DNA of 64,000 bases. Source: Archangium gephyra (GTDB taxonomy: Bacteria > Myxococcota > Myxococcia > Myxococcales > Myxococcaceae). The stretch covers positions 11,866,501 through 11,930,500 of the forward strand of contig NZ_CP011509.1 of NCBI RefSeq assembly GCF_001027285.1, in the 5' to 3' direction. The position numbers were made by a program, and so were the translations under genes. Positions 33,726 to 42,424 of the stretch are shown here, in pieces. The notes beneath the pieces are model-generated. The model had not been told where the DNA came from. It did no database searches and worked only from the letters and a program-made list of their open reading frames with translations. Each line of letters opens with the position of its first letter. Positions within the stretch are counted from its first letter, which is position 1.

Positions 33726-36110
33726 TCAGGCCGCTGGCGTGGTGGCCAGCGCGTCGTCGATGGTGGCCAGCAGCTCGTCGGGCCGCACCGGCTTCTCCAA
33801 TATCCGGTTGCGCACCGAGCGCACGAAGTCGCGCGTGGCCTGCGTGTAGGCCCCGCCGGAGATGAAGACGAGCCGCTCGGCCAGCTCCGGCACGTTCGCG
33901 CGCAGGTGCGAGTAGACGTCCATGCCCGTCGTGCCCGGCATCTGCAAATCACACAGCACCAGGTCGAAGCGCTGCCCCTCGTTCACCCACGCGAGGGCCT
34001 CGGCGCCGCGCGTGGTGACGAACACGTCGTGCGAGGGCTCGATGAGCATGCGCATGGACTGGGCCAGGCGCGGCTCGTCGTCGATGATGAGGATGCGCCG
34101 GCGCGGTGGGAGCGCGGGCACGGGCGCGGGCGCCACCGGCAGGGGCGTCTTCGCCGCGGGCCTGCTCTCGGCGGAGGGCAGCAGGACGGTGAAGCACGAG
34201 CCCTTGCCCTCCTCGCTGCTCACGCGCAGCTCGCCGCCGTGGGCCTGGATGATCTGCTGACAGATGGCGAGTCCCAATCCGGTACCCTCCCCCCAGGGTT
34301 TGGTGGTGAAGAACGGGTCGAAGATGCGGGCCAGCACGGGCGCGGGCATGCCACAGCCGGTGTCGGACACCTCCACCAGGGCGCGGCCCGTGTCGTCGCG
34401 GCCGGTGCGCACGCGCACCTCGTGGTGCTCCGGGTTGCCCTCGGGGATGGCCTGCAGCGCGTTGACGAGCAGGTTGAGCATCACCTGTCCGAGCCGCGCC
34501 TCGCTGCCCAGCACCTTGGGAGGCTGACCGAAGTCCTCCACCAGCCGGGCCCGGGGCCGCACCGCATGGGCCGCCATGCGCAGCGCCGGCACCACCACCT
34601 CGTTGACGTCCAGCATCGCCCGCTCCTCCCCCTGCTGCCGGCTGAACACCTTCAAATCCCGCACGATGACGCGGATGCGCTCGGCGCCCTCCTGGGCACT
34701 CTCCAGGCTGGCACGCGCCTCGGCGAGCCCCTCGGGCCCCCGGGCCAGACTTTGTGCCACACCCTCCAGGTTCAGCATCAGGTAGGCGAGCGGATTGTTG
34801 ATCTCATGACCCACACCGGCCGCCAGCGTGCCCACGGCGGCGATGCGCTCGGCGGACACCAGCTTCGCCTGGAGCTGCTTCTGCGCCGTCATGTCGCGGT
34901 AGGTGGCCACGAAGTAGAGCACCTGGCCCTCCGCGTTGCGCACCGGGGACAGCTGCACCTCGCTGTACACCCGCGAGCCGTCCTTGTGCGCCAGCACCAC
35001 CTCGCCGCGGAAGAAGTCGCGCTCGCGCAGGGCCTCCTCCAGCCGCTGTTGCACCTCCGGCTCGATGCCGGTTCCACACAGCTCCCGGGGCGCGCGGCCC
35101 ACCAGCTCCTGGTGGGAGCAGCCCACCATGGCGCGGAAGGACTCGTTGGCGTACACCAGCTGGAGCTCCTCGCCCGGGCTCAGCTCGCAGATGAGCACGC
35201 CCTCCTGCACGCTGCGCACGGCGGTGGCCAGCAACTCCAGCTGAGCGCGGGCGCTCTTGCGCTCGGCCCGGGACGCCGCCAGCAGCAGCCCGGTGAAGGC
35301 GATGGTGGCCAGGAAGAGCTGCAGCTCCAGCAGGTCCACCGTCCGCCCGTCCTCGCGCGAGATGAACGCGCCATGGCCCGAGATGGTGCCCCAGATGGAT
35401 GCCGTCGCGATGAAGAGCGTGGAGAGCGCCGCGCCCTGGGAGCCGAAGCGCAGCGCCGCCCACACGCCCAGGGGGAAGAGGAGGAACACCTGGGCATAGG
35501 CCAGCGGGGTGCCCCGGTGAGCGCCGCTGAAGGACCACAGGGCCACCACCAGGGTGAGCCCCGCCAGCACCAGCGCCTCGCGCCGGCGTGGCTCGGGGCG
35601 CGGCCGGGAGAGCAGCAGCAACACCGGCGTCACCACCAGCGCCCCCATGGCGTTGCCCAGCCACCATACCCACGTGGTGAGGACGAAGCCGTCCCAGGGC
35701 ACCCGGCCCGTCAACCCCAGGCTGAGCGCCCCCACCAGCGCGCTGACGAGCGTGCACGCGGCCGCCGTGGCGGTGAGTGCCAGCACGTCCTGCGTCCGCG
35801 AGAGCGAGGGAGAGAAACCCAGGCGCCTGAGCAGCAGCACGCCCAGCACCGCCTCCAGGGTGTTGCCCGCGGCGATGGCCAGCGTCGTGGCGGGAATGGC
35901 TCCGGAGCCAAACCCCAGGATGGAGATGCACGCGCCCACGAAGAGGGCCGGCCAGCGGGACACGCCGAGCAGGAGCAGACCCGCGAGCGCCACCCCCGTG
36001 GCGGGCCACACCGGGCTCGCCGCGCCGGCGATGGTGGCCTGCGTCAGCCCCAGCCAGCAGGAGGCGAGATACACCACCCCCAGCGCGAGCATCTCCGCGA
36101 TACCCCGCAT
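33726..36110 (-). CDS. MASE1-PAS hybrid histidine kinase with C-terminal receiver
   Basis: 794 residues from the ATG at 36110. An N-terminal MASE1-type sensor with about eight membrane segments (GVVYLASCWLGLTQATIAGAASPVWPATGVALAGLLLLG is the MASE1 opening) is followed by a PAS domain (about 315-430). The kinase has H-box GVGHEINNPLAYL, N-box LNLLVNALQAIP, G1 VSDTGCGMP, F-box FDPFFTTKP and G2 GTGLGLAI. The receiver has IDDEP and VLCDLQMPGTTGMD. HisKA of the GHEINNPL class usually signals to enhancer-binding regulators. It could pass phosphate to its own receiver or to a partner elsewhere. Confidence 0.93.
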   Translation of the reverse strand: MRGIAEMLALGVVYLASCWLGLTQATIAGAASPVWPATGVALAGLLLLGVSRWPALFVGACISILGFGSGAIPATTLAIAAGNTLEAVLGVLLLRRLGFSPSLSRTQDVLALTATAAACTLVSALVGALSLGLTGRVPWDGFVLTTWVWWLGNAMGALVVTPVLLLLSRPRPEPRRREALVLAGLTLVVALWSFSGAHRGTPLAYAQVFLLFPLGVWAALRFGSQGAALSTLFIATASIWGTISGHGAFISREDGRTVDLLELQLFLATIAFTGLLLAASRAERKSARAQLELLATAVRSVQEGVLICELSPGEELQLVYANESFRAMVGCSHQELVGRAPRELCGTGIEPEVQQRLEEALRERDFFRGEVVLAHKDGSRVYSEVQLSPVRNAEGQVLYFVATYRDMTAQKQLQAKLVSAERIAAVGTLAAGVGHEINNPLAYLMLNLEGVAQSLARGPEGLAEARASLESAQEGAERIRVIVRDLKVFSRQQGEERAMLDVNEVVVPALRMAAHAVRPRARLVEDFGQPPKVLGSEARLGQVMLNLLVNALQAIPEGNPEHHEVRVRTGRDDTGRALVEVSDTGCGMPAPVLARIFDPFFTTKPWGEGTGLGLAICQQIIQAHGGELRVSSEEGKGSCFTVLLPSAESRPAAKTPLPVAPAPVPALPPRRRILIIDDEPRLAQSMRMLIEPSHDVFVTTRGAEALAWVNEGQRFDLVLCDLQMPGTTGMDVYSHLRANVPELAERLVFISGGAYTQATRDFVRSVRNRILEKPVRPDELLATIDDALATTPAA

Positions 36111-36356
36111 GCCGGCTGGCGATGAGCGGTCGAAGCGCTGTGGATGCGACTGGATGGCGATTCCCCCCGTCCACGCGCTGGCCCGCCAGCGGTGTTGACG
36201 CGACATGCTACCCCGGTCGGCACGTGGGGAAAACGGCCCCCACGCTCGCCCCCTTGCCTACCCGACAGATGAGCGGGCGGAATTCCCCGTCCATCGTGGG
36301 GGGTGCAATGGATGGACGCGGCCTTCGTAGAGAAGGACAAGGAGGCAACGCGCCAC

Positions 36357-36602
36357 ATGTCCCGCCCTGGTATCGCCGCAGTGTTGTCGTTCTTCATCCC
36401 CGGTCTGGGTCAGCTCTACAACGGGGACATCTTCCGGGGTCTCTTCTGGCTCATCGTCACCCCCGGCTTCTGGCTGGGCACCGGTGGGTTGCTCGGCTGG
36501 GTGTGTCACTTCATCGCCGCGGCCACCGCGCACAGCCGCGCCGAGGACAAGCAGCGGGCCGAACTGGCCAGTGGTTTCCCCCGCCGCGTCAGGGTCGTGT
36601 AA
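36357..36602 (+). CDS. Small TM2/DUF5683-like membrane protein
   Basis: 81 residues from the ATG at 36357, preceded by GGAGG (36341-36345). Two hydrophobic hairpin helices, IAAVLSFFIPGLGQLYNGDIFRGLFWLIV and TPGFWLGTGGLLGWVCHFIAAATA, with the F-x-P-G-L-G-Q-x-Y-x-G motif of TM2-like proteins. A charged C-terminal tail faces the cytoplasm. An in-frame ATG at 36303 would add 18 residues. The function is unknown. The 3' end overlaps the convergent phosphatase gene by 14 bases. Confidence 0.75.
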   Translation: MSRPGIAAVLSFFIPGLGQLYNGDIFRGLFWLIVTPGFWLGTGGLLGWVCHFIAAATAHSRAEDKQRAELASGFPRRVRVV

Positions 36603-37260
36603 CGGCGCTCGCGAGGGCCTGGAGCAGCTCGTCCGAGGAGTGGGCGAGCGCCCCGGCCCCATGCTTCTGGAGCTCCGCCACGTCGCGGAAGCCCCAGGTG
36701 ACGCCCACGCTGTACATGCCGGCGGCACGCGCGGTGTCCATGTCCACCGCCGTGTCGCCGATGAAGGCACACTCCCCGGGCGCCACGCCCAGCTCGGCCG
36801 CGATGCCGAGCGCCGCCGTGGGGTCCGGCTTCCGCGGCACCCCGGTCCGCTCGCCATAAACGGCGCCAAAGCGCACGTCCGGCAGCAGGGCCTCCACCAA
36901 CCGGCGGGTGGCCGCGTCGGGCTTGTTGCTCAACACCGCCAGCTTCACGCCCTCGGCCTGCAACCGGGAGAGGACCTCGTGTACCCCGGGGTAGGGCCGC
37001 GTGTGGTCCAGGAGGTGCTCGGCGTAGAAGGCCTTGTAGGAGGCCATCACAGCGTCGTGGTGCTCCTCGCGGCCCTGGGGGACGGCGCGGCCCACCAGCA
37101 CCCGGACGCCCTCGCCCACGAAGCGGCGGTAGTCGGCCAGCGGGTGGACGGGCAAGCCCTGGGTGGCGAGCGCGTGGTTCATCGCCGCGCCGATGTCGTG
37201 CAGCGAGTCCAGCAGGGTGCCATCCAGGTCGAAGAGCGCGGCGCGCGGGTACATGGGCAT
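36589..37260 (-). CDS. HAD phosphatase, phosphoglycolate-phosphatase-like
   Basis: 223 residues. HAD motifs: ALFDLDGTLLDS (I), AVLSNKP (II), Lys in PRKPDPTAALGI (III), FIGDTAVDMDTARAAGM (IV). The cap with a G-x-G-V-R-V-L-V-G segment and overall length fit Gph-type 2-phosphoglycolate phosphatases, although closely related pyrophosphatases cannot be excluded. The start at 37260 (MPMYPRAALFD) is chosen because the longer frame from 37320 enters the hairpins that follow the agl operon. Confidence 0.85.
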   Translation of the reverse strand: MPMYPRAALFDLDGTLLDSLHDIGAAMNHALATQGLPVHPLADYRRFVGEGVRVLVGRAVPQGREEHHDAVMASYKAFYAEHLLDHTRPYPGVHEVLSRLQAEGVKLAVLSNKPDAATRRLVEALLPDVRFGAVYGERTGVPRKPDPTAALGIAAELGVAPGECAFIGDTAVDMDTARAAGMYSVGVTWGFRDVAELQKHGAGALAHSSDELLQALASAVTRP

Positions 37261-37280
37261 GCCCCCCTGGAAACACCAAC

Positions 37281-37341
37281 GCCCCGGCCCGGACAAGTCC
37301 GGAGCGCGGGGCGCGGTCACTTCGGGCGCGAGGGGCCCGAA
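37281..37341 (-). terminator. Two stem-loops after the TolQ/TolR operon
   Basis: First, TTCGGGC (37321-37327) pairs with GCCCGAA (37335-37341). Second, CCGGAC (37289-37294) pairs with GTCCGG (37297-37302) inside an outer GCCCCG (37281-37286) / CGGGGC (37307-37312) pairing. The minus strand continues GTTGGTGTTT after the second stem. They start 12 bases after the last motor gene and separate it from the phosphatase gene. Confidence 0.55.
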
Positions 37342-37353
37342 AGGTATGGCGTC

Positions 37354-37938
37354 TTACGGCGTGGCGGCGGCCGTGGGCGGCTCGGCCCCGGCCTCGCCCT
37401 TCTGCAGGGTGGCGAAGTTGATGTTGTTGTAGCCGGCGCTGGCGCAGCTGAACATCACCCGCTTGATGATGGCGAACTCCACGTCCTTGTGGGCCTGGAT
37501 GTTCACATCACCCTTGAAGGCGTTGGTGTTGCCCTCGGCCATGGAGTGGAGGTCCTCGAACTGCTTCTTCATGTCCCGCAGCTTCTCCTCGAGCGCGGGA
37601 ATGTTGAGGTACTCCTCCTTGACCAGGTCCTGCACCCGGCCCACCACGTTGCCGGAGATGGAGACCTCCTCGCCGGAGACCATCACCACCGGGTGCATCT
37701 CCACTTCCTTGACGTTGACCGCCTCGGGAAGCTGGATGTCCTTGGTCATCATCAGCACCTCGCCCGTCGCCGAGAAGTTGGCGATGAGGAAGAGCACGAT
37801 GATCACGAACATGTCGACCAGCGGCGTGATGAGCACGTCGGCGTTGCCGCCGTGCTTGCCGTGGTGGGCACCGTGGCCGAACACCTTGGAGTGTTGCAGC
37901 CGCTTGCCGTAGCGCTTGCCAGGAACCTTGATGGCCAT
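37354..37938 (-). CDS. aglS: TolR/ExbD/MotB-like gliding motor protein, probable AglS
   Basis: 194 residues. A basic cytoplasmic N-terminus (about 1-35), one membrane helix with the proton-conducting Asp (ADVLITPLVDMFVIIVLFLIANF, Asp42), then a periplasmic ExbD-type domain with a helical insertion. Third gene of a TolQ-TolR-TolR operon, 14 bases after the second TolR gene. In M. xanthus the same organisation (aglR-aglQ-aglS) encodes the proton-driven motor of adventurous gliding. The name rests on gene order and on the nearby traAB operon, as in M. xanthus. Another Tol/Exb system is the alternative. Confidence 0.72.
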   Translation of the reverse strand: MAIKVPGKRYGKRLQHSKVFGHGAHHGKHGGNADVLITPLVDMFVIIVLFLIANFSATGEVLMMTKDIQLPEAVNVKEVEMHPVVMVSGEEVSISGNVVGRVQDLVKEEYLNIPALEEKLRDMKKQFEDLHSMAEGNTNAFKGDVNIQAHKDVEFAIIKRVMFSCASAGYNNINFATLQKGEAGAEPPTAAATP

Positions 37939-37952
37939 GGTGGATGCTTTCC

Positions 37953-38438
37953 CTAACCCATGATGGCGGACACCGAGACCTGGGGCAGGCCGGCGCCGAT
38001 GCACTGATCGATGATGCGCACCAGGTCCTCGTACCGGACCTTGTCCTCGGTCTGCAGCGTGATGGCTGACTGATCCGGGAACTGCGCCTTGAGCTCCTTG
38101 AAGCGGGCGAGCAACGGCGCCAGGTCCAGCTTGCCGTTCTCACCGCGCTTGGCCTCGATGGCCGGGAACTCGCTCTGGTCCGCCGCCAGCCGCAGCTCGG
38201 TGGGCGTGACGAACAGCGTGAGCTGGACCGTCTTGGTCTGCTCTTCCTGCTTCTGCTCTTCCTCGGTGGCCGGACCGCCGGCCTGAGCCACCTGGAGCCG
38301 CCCAATCTGGGTCCAGACGGCCGTCATGATGAGGAAGCTGATGGTCACCGCCATCAGGTCGATGAAGGGGGTGAGGTTGATGGCAACGTCGAGTGACTTC
38401 TTGCCTTTACCTCCCCCGAGATCCATTCCACCGGCCAT
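37953..38438 (-). CDS. aglQ: TolR/ExbD/MotB-like gliding motor protein, probable AglQ
   Basis: 161 residues. Short Gly/Lys-rich N-terminus, one membrane helix carrying the proton-site Asp27 (INLTPFIDLMAVTISFLIMTAVW), then a periplasmic ExbD domain with a Gln/Glu-rich linker (TEEEQKQEEQTK). GGAAGGAG precedes the ATG. It lies between the TolQ-like gene (103 bases upstream) and the second TolR-like gene (14 bases downstream). Two TolR-type subunits per TolQ is the diagnostic layout of the myxobacterial Agl motor. Asp27 should be the proton-translocating residue. Confidence 0.75.
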   Translation of the reverse strand: MAGGMDLGGGKGKKSLDVAINLTPFIDLMAVTISFLIMTAVWTQIGRLQVAQAGGPATEEEQKQEEQTKTVQLTLFVTPTELRLAADQSEFPAIEAKRGENGKLDLAPLLARFKELKAQFPDQSAITLQTEDKVRYEDLVRIIDQCIGAGLPQVSVSAIMG

Positions 38439-38541
38439 GGCACTCTCCTTCCGCCCGCGCTACGTCGTTCAACGATGAAGGGCGCGCGTCACACCCACCG
38501 ACAACGCGCCCGGATTCCAGGTTCCCCGCAGGAGTGAACTT

Positions 38542-39288
38542 CTACTCCTCGGAGTCCCGGGCGGAGGCCGACACGGTGGCGTTCTTGAACTTGTCGCGGT
38601 TGTTCACGATCAGGTTCAGCACGGCAACGCTCGTCTCGTTGATGTCGTTGACGATGGAGGTGGCGCGGCCCGAGAGGATGGAGAAGGCCACGACGGCCGG
38701 GATGGCCGTGAGCAGACCGAAGCCGGTGCAGTTCATGGCTTCGGAAATACCGTTGGCGAGAATGGTCGCCTTGTCGGCCGGGTTCACGTTGGCCACGGCC
38801 TCGAAGCAGGCGATCAGACCGGACACCGTTCCGAGAAGCCCCGCGAGCATGGCCGCGTTGCCGAGCATGGCGAGGTAACCGGTGCGGGCCTCGATCTTCG
38901 GCGTCTCACGCAGGCTGGCCTCGTCCAGAGCGGCCTGGACTTCCTCCTCGCCCTTGGGAACGTTCATCAGGCCAGCCTTGATGACCTGGGTGAGCGGCGT
39001 CTGCTTCTGGCCGGCCACGTAGTTGATGGCCTTGTCCAGGTCACCGGCGTAGATGTGCTTCTTGAGCCCACGCAGGAAGGCGTCCTTGTTGATGGACGCC
39101 TTGCCGAACAACATGATGCCGCGCTCGATCATGATGGCCAGCGCGAACACCAGGCAGACGGCGATGGGATACATACCCCACTGACCCGCCTCCCAGCGCT
39201 TGGCGATCTCCTCGAAGAGGCTGCGCTCGGCGCCGTGACCGCCAGCATTGGCGAGGATGGTCAGATTCGTCAAATACCCCAGGTTCAT
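38542..39288 (-). CDS. aglR: TolQ/ExbB/MotA-like gliding motor protein, probable AglR
   Basis: 248 residues with three membrane helices: about 39-60 (MYPIAVCLVFALAIMIERGIMLF), and the pair near 140-165 and 180-205 (MLGNAAMLAGLLGTVSGLIACFEAV; GISEAMNCTGFGLLTAIPAVVAFSIL) that forms the ion path in TolQ/ExbB. GGAGG lies before the ATG. First gene of the operon, with a sigma-70-like promoter about 115 bases upstream. As the stator component it would combine with the two TolR-like proteins and use the proton gradient to drive gliding complexes. Alternative: a TonB/Tol-type energiser. Confidence 0.75.
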   Translation of the reverse strand: MNLGYLTNLTILANAGGHGAERSLFEEIAKRWEAGQWGMYPIAVCLVFALAIMIERGIMLFGKASINKDAFLRGLKKHIYAGDLDKAINYVAGQKQTPLTQVIKAGLMNVPKGEEEVQAALDEASLRETPKIEARTGYLAMLGNAAMLAGLLGTVSGLIACFEAVANVNPADKATILANGISEAMNCTGFGLLTAIPAVVAFSILSGRATSIVNDINETSVAVLNLIVNNRDKFKNATVSASARDSEE

Positions 39289-39403
39289 CGCTTATGGCCT
39301 CCAGAGAGGGGCTGCCCGACATGGCGGGCCTAGCCAGCCGGTTGGTTCCCGTACGGACACCCACACGGGTCCCTTACCGGGAATGGCATGTAATTGGAGC
39401 CGG

Positions 39404-39433
39404 ACTTTAGGAACGGCGGTCCAGGAGTGTCAA
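39404..39433 (-). promoter_or_regulatory. Sigma-70-type promoter for the aglRQS-like operon
   Basis: On the minus strand there is a perfect TTGACA (39433-39428) and TAAAGT (39409-39404, 4 of 6 matches) with an 18-base spacer. It lies in a comparatively AT-rich part of the divergent region and leaves a leader of about 110 bases before the ATG at 39288. Confidence 0.5.
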
Positions 39434-39584
39434 GGCACGCCCCGTGCTCTTAGTTGCTGAAATCTCACGGGAATTTTGCGATCGGACACCGACAGGACGG
39501 CTGGTCTGGTGGCGGACGGACGGTGTGTGTCGCGCTGCGTCGCCTGCTTGACGGACCGGGGGGTGGGGCTAAGGGCGGCCGATC

Positions 39585-40409
39585 ATGGCCCGAAAGCGGA
39601 TCGGCGAGTTGCTCCTGGAGAGGGGGGCGATCACCGCGGCCCAATTGGAAGCGGCGCTGCAGGCGCAACAGCGGACCCGGCAGCGGCTGGGGGCCGCGCT
39701 CGTGTCCCTGGGCGCCATCACCGAGAAGACCCTGGCCCACGCGCTGAGCGAGGCCCTGGGTGTGCCCGTCATCGATCTGGGCACCCGGCCCCCGGACTGG
39801 GGCGCCATCCACCTGCTGCGCTCGCGCTTCTGCGAGCAGCATGACCTGTTTCCCGTGGCCCTGGAGAGCGTGGGCGGGCGCCGGCTGCTGGTGGTGGCCA
39901 TGGCCGACCCGCTCGACACCGCGGGCCTCCAGGAGCTGGAGTTCACCACCGGCCTGAAGGTAAGCCCCCGCGTGGCGCCGCTGTCCGCCGTGCGCACCGC
40001 CATCCAGCGCTACTACCACCGGCCTGCCCCCGCCACGGCCCCGGCCCCCACCCAGGCCCCGGAGCCCATCCCCGACGCCCAGGAGGACGATGTCGAGGAG
40101 ATCATCGTCGGCGAGGAGCTGCCCCCCGGGGAGACGACGCGCCGCGTCTCGCTCGAGCAGCTCATCCAGGAGCGCGAGCAGCAGCGGCGGCTCAAGCGCG
40201 GCCAGGGAAGGACCAGCGCCCGGCCCTCGACCGGGGACGTCAGCGCCGCGCTGGACTCGCTCTTCGGCGAGAGCACCCCCTCCGAGCCCGTGGACCGGGT
40301 GGAGGAGCTCGAACGCAAGTTCTGGGCCCTCATGCGCATCATGGCCCGCAAGGGACTCCTGACGAACGAGGAGTTCACCCGCGAGCTGGATGATGAAGAC
40401 GGGGGCTGA
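39585..40409 (+). CDS. GspE/MshE N-terminal-domain protein
   Basis: 274 residues. The N-terminal ~145 residues form the MshEN/T2SSE_N fold seen at the start of type II secretion and type IV pilus ATPases: RIGELLLERGAITAAQLEAALQAQQRTRQRLGAALVSLGAITE, LGVPVIDL and VAMADPLDTAGLQELEFTTGLKV. The MshEN motif can bind cyclic-di-GMP. No ATPase domain follows; instead there is a Pro/Ala linker and an acidic, helical C-terminus. Divergent from the aglRQS-like operon. It may be a cyclic-di-GMP-responsive adaptor for motility, but that is inference. Confidence 0.8.
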   Translation: MARKRIGELLLERGAITAAQLEAALQAQQRTRQRLGAALVSLGAITEKTLAHALSEALGVPVIDLGTRPPDWGAIHLLRSRFCEQHDLFPVALESVGGRRLLVVAMADPLDTAGLQELEFTTGLKVSPRVAPLSAVRTAIQRYYHRPAPATAPAPTQAPEPIPDAQEDDVEEIIVGEELPPGETTRRVSLEQLIQEREQQRRLKRGQGRTSARPSTGDVSAALDSLFGESTPSEPVDRVEELERKFWALMRIMARKGLLTNEEFTRELDDEDGG

Positions 40410-40443
40410 GTGGAGCCTCCGGTAGGAACCCGGGGGGCTGATA

Positions 40444-40477
40444 CCCTCACCCCGTCCCTCTCCCGGGGGGAGAGGGG
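40444..40477. repeat. Dispersed intergenic repeat, copy 4, with perfect hairpin
   Basis: It begins CCCTCACCCCGTCCCTCTCC like the other copies. CCCTCTCCC (40456-40464) and GGGAGAGGG (40468-40476) form a perfect 9-base stem with a GGG loop, followed by TTGTTGGG. It lies between the convergent GspE-N and histidine-kinase genes, so it probably acts as a terminator. Confidence 0.7.
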
Positions 40478-40504
40478 TTGTTGGGTGTGATGGGGGGTTG
40501 GGGC

Positions 40505-42424
40505 TCAGTCGGCGAGCGGCAGGCGCACGGTGAAGGTGGTGCCCTGCCCCAGCGCGCTGTCCACGCTCAGCTTGCCCCCGTGCTTCTCCACGATGCGCTG
40601 CACGATGGAGAGACCCAGCCCCGTGCCGTTCCCCTCCGTCTTCGTCGTGAAGAAGGGCTCGAAGATGCGCGACAGGTTCGTCGGCTCGATGCCGCTGCCC
40701 GTGTCCTTCACACAAACGACCGCCTCGCGTCCCTCCCGCCTCGTCCGCAGCCACACCTGCCCGCCCGGCTTCATCGCGTGGCACGCGTTCGTGATGAGGT
40801 TCACGAACACCTGCTCCAGGTTCGCCGGCACCGCGGGCAACGGCGGCAGCTCTCCATAATCGCGCTCCACCTTCACCTTCGACTGCGTCACCACGTGCTC
40901 GCAGTAGCCCACCGCCTTGTCCAACAGGGCGTTGAGCTGCACCCGCTCCACCTTGTCCTTCGCCGGCCTCGCGTAGGACGTCAGATCCCTCGTGAAGCGG
41001 AGAATCCGCTGCCCGCTCTCCAATATCTTCCGCAGCTTCTCCGAGTCCGCCGCCCCCGCGCTCCCCATCATCATCGCCCGCTGCAGCAGCGACTCCGAGT
41101 ACGCCACCACCGCCGTCATCGGGTTGTTGATTTCATGCGCCACGCTCGCGGCCAGCTGCCCCATGGACGCCAGCTTCTCCGCGTGGATGACGCGCTGCTC
41201 CAGCTGCGCCACCACCGTCACGTCCTGGCCAATCGCCATCACGCCCTCCACCTCGCCCTGGGAGGTGAGCGCCGAGGACGTCGCGAACGAGGCCCGCGCC
41301 TCTCCCGAGCGCGTGCGCAGCCGCAGCTCGAAGTTGGGCACCGCCTCGCCCCGCATCGCCGCCGCCAGCACCGAGGCCAGCCGCAGGTGCTCGTCCTCGG
41401 GCACCAGCCAGAAGACGTCCTGCCCCAGCACCTCCTCCTTGCTGAAGCCCGTGAGCCGGCTGATGGCCTGGTTGAAGACGACCACCTTCTTGTCCCGGTT
41501 GGCCACCAGGATGAGCGCGTTCGCCTTCTCCAGCAGCTCCTCCAGGTACTTGCGCACGAACGTCAGCTCGTCGATGAGCTTGGCGTTCTTCACCGCCACC
41601 GCCACCTGGTTGGCCAGCTGCACCAGCACCCGCTCGTCCTGCAGCGGATCCGGCTCCTCGCGCAGCGAGGACGGGTACTCCAGGTTGACGACGCCGTAGA
41701 GCTGCCCGCTGGCCACCAGCGGCGCGCTCACTCCCCCCGTGCTGCCCTCGAAGAGCAACGGCACCAGCGCGGCCACCACCACCTTGCCCACCGGAATGGA
41801 CTCCGCCGTCAGGTGCATCTTCTCCACCGCCGTGCGCTTGAGCACCAGCGGCTCGCGGGAGCCCTCCTTCAACCGGCCCTCGGCGTACAGGCTCGTCAGC
41901 CCGCCGGTGCGCGCGTCGATGATGCGGATGCAGAAGGTGCGCCCGGGAAACAGCTCCTTCACCCCGCGCGCCACCGACGCCACCAGCTCCTCCTCGCTGC
42001 CCGCCTCGGCCACGCTGCGCCCCAGGTCCAGCAGCACCCCCTCCGTGCGCGCCTGCTCCAGCAGCGCCTGCTCCACCACCACCAGCTGGCCCCGCATCAG
42101 CTCCGACTCGCGCCGCCCCACCACCGACACGGACTCGCCCCGCCGCGCCAGCTCCATCACCACCACGCCCCCCTGGGGCAGCGCCACCTCCACCACGCAC
42201 GCCGCCCCGTCCTCGGGCACCCGCGCCTCGGCGAGCCCCTCCATCATCTGCTCCACCGTCAGCCCATGGTCGAAGCAGAAGCGAGCGAACGCGTTGTTGT
42301 ACAGCTGCAGGTGCAACTGCGTGTCGCAGAGCGCCGCGGGCAGCTCCACCGTCTCGAAGAAGGCACGAAAGGCCTCGGCGGAGGGGCCCTCCGGCATGGG
42401 CAGGCGACGCGACTCAGTCGTCAT
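40505..42424 (-). CDS. PAS-GAF-PAS histidine kinase
   Basis: 639 residues, soluble. An N-terminal PAS-like segment (about 20-100), a GAF domain (about 150-310, including GGVSAPLVASGQLYGVVNLEYP), a second PAS (about 325-440), then HisKA with H-box SVAHEINNPMTAV and a HATPase with N-box NLITNACHAM, G1 VKDTGSGIEP, F-box FEPFFTTKTEG and G2 GTGLGLSIV. No receiver. The start at 42424 overlaps the end of the upstream kinase gene by 11 bases, so the two are translationally coupled. That neighbour has a phosphoacceptor domain but no ATPase domain, so this protein may phosphorylate it or form heterodimers with it. Confidence 0.9.
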   Translation of the reverse strand: MTTESRRLPMPEGPSAEAFRAFFETVELPAALCDTQLHLQLYNNAFARFCFDHGLTVEQMMEGLAEARVPEDGAACVVEVALPQGGVVVMELARRGESVSVVGRRESELMRGQLVVVEQALLEQARTEGVLLDLGRSVAEAGSEEELVASVARGVKELFPGRTFCIRIIDARTGGLTSLYAEGRLKEGSREPLVLKRTAVEKMHLTAESIPVGKVVVAALVPLLFEGSTGGVSAPLVASGQLYGVVNLEYPSSLREEPDPLQDERVLVQLANQVAVAVKNAKLIDELTFVRKYLEELLEKANALILVANRDKKVVVFNQAISRLTGFSKEEVLGQDVFWLVPEDEHLRLASVLAAAMRGEAVPNFELRLRTRSGEARASFATSSALTSQGEVEGVMAIGQDVTVVAQLEQRVIHAEKLASMGQLAASVAHEINNPMTAVVAYSESLLQRAMMMGSAGAADSEKLRKILESGQRILRFTRDLTSYARPAKDKVERVQLNALLDKAVGYCEHVVTQSKVKVERDYGELPPLPAVPANLEQVFVNLITNACHAMKPGGQVWLRTRREGREAVVCVKDTGSGIEPTNLSRIFEPFFTTKTEGNGTGLGLSIVQRIVEKHGGKLSVDSALGQGTTFTVRLPLAD

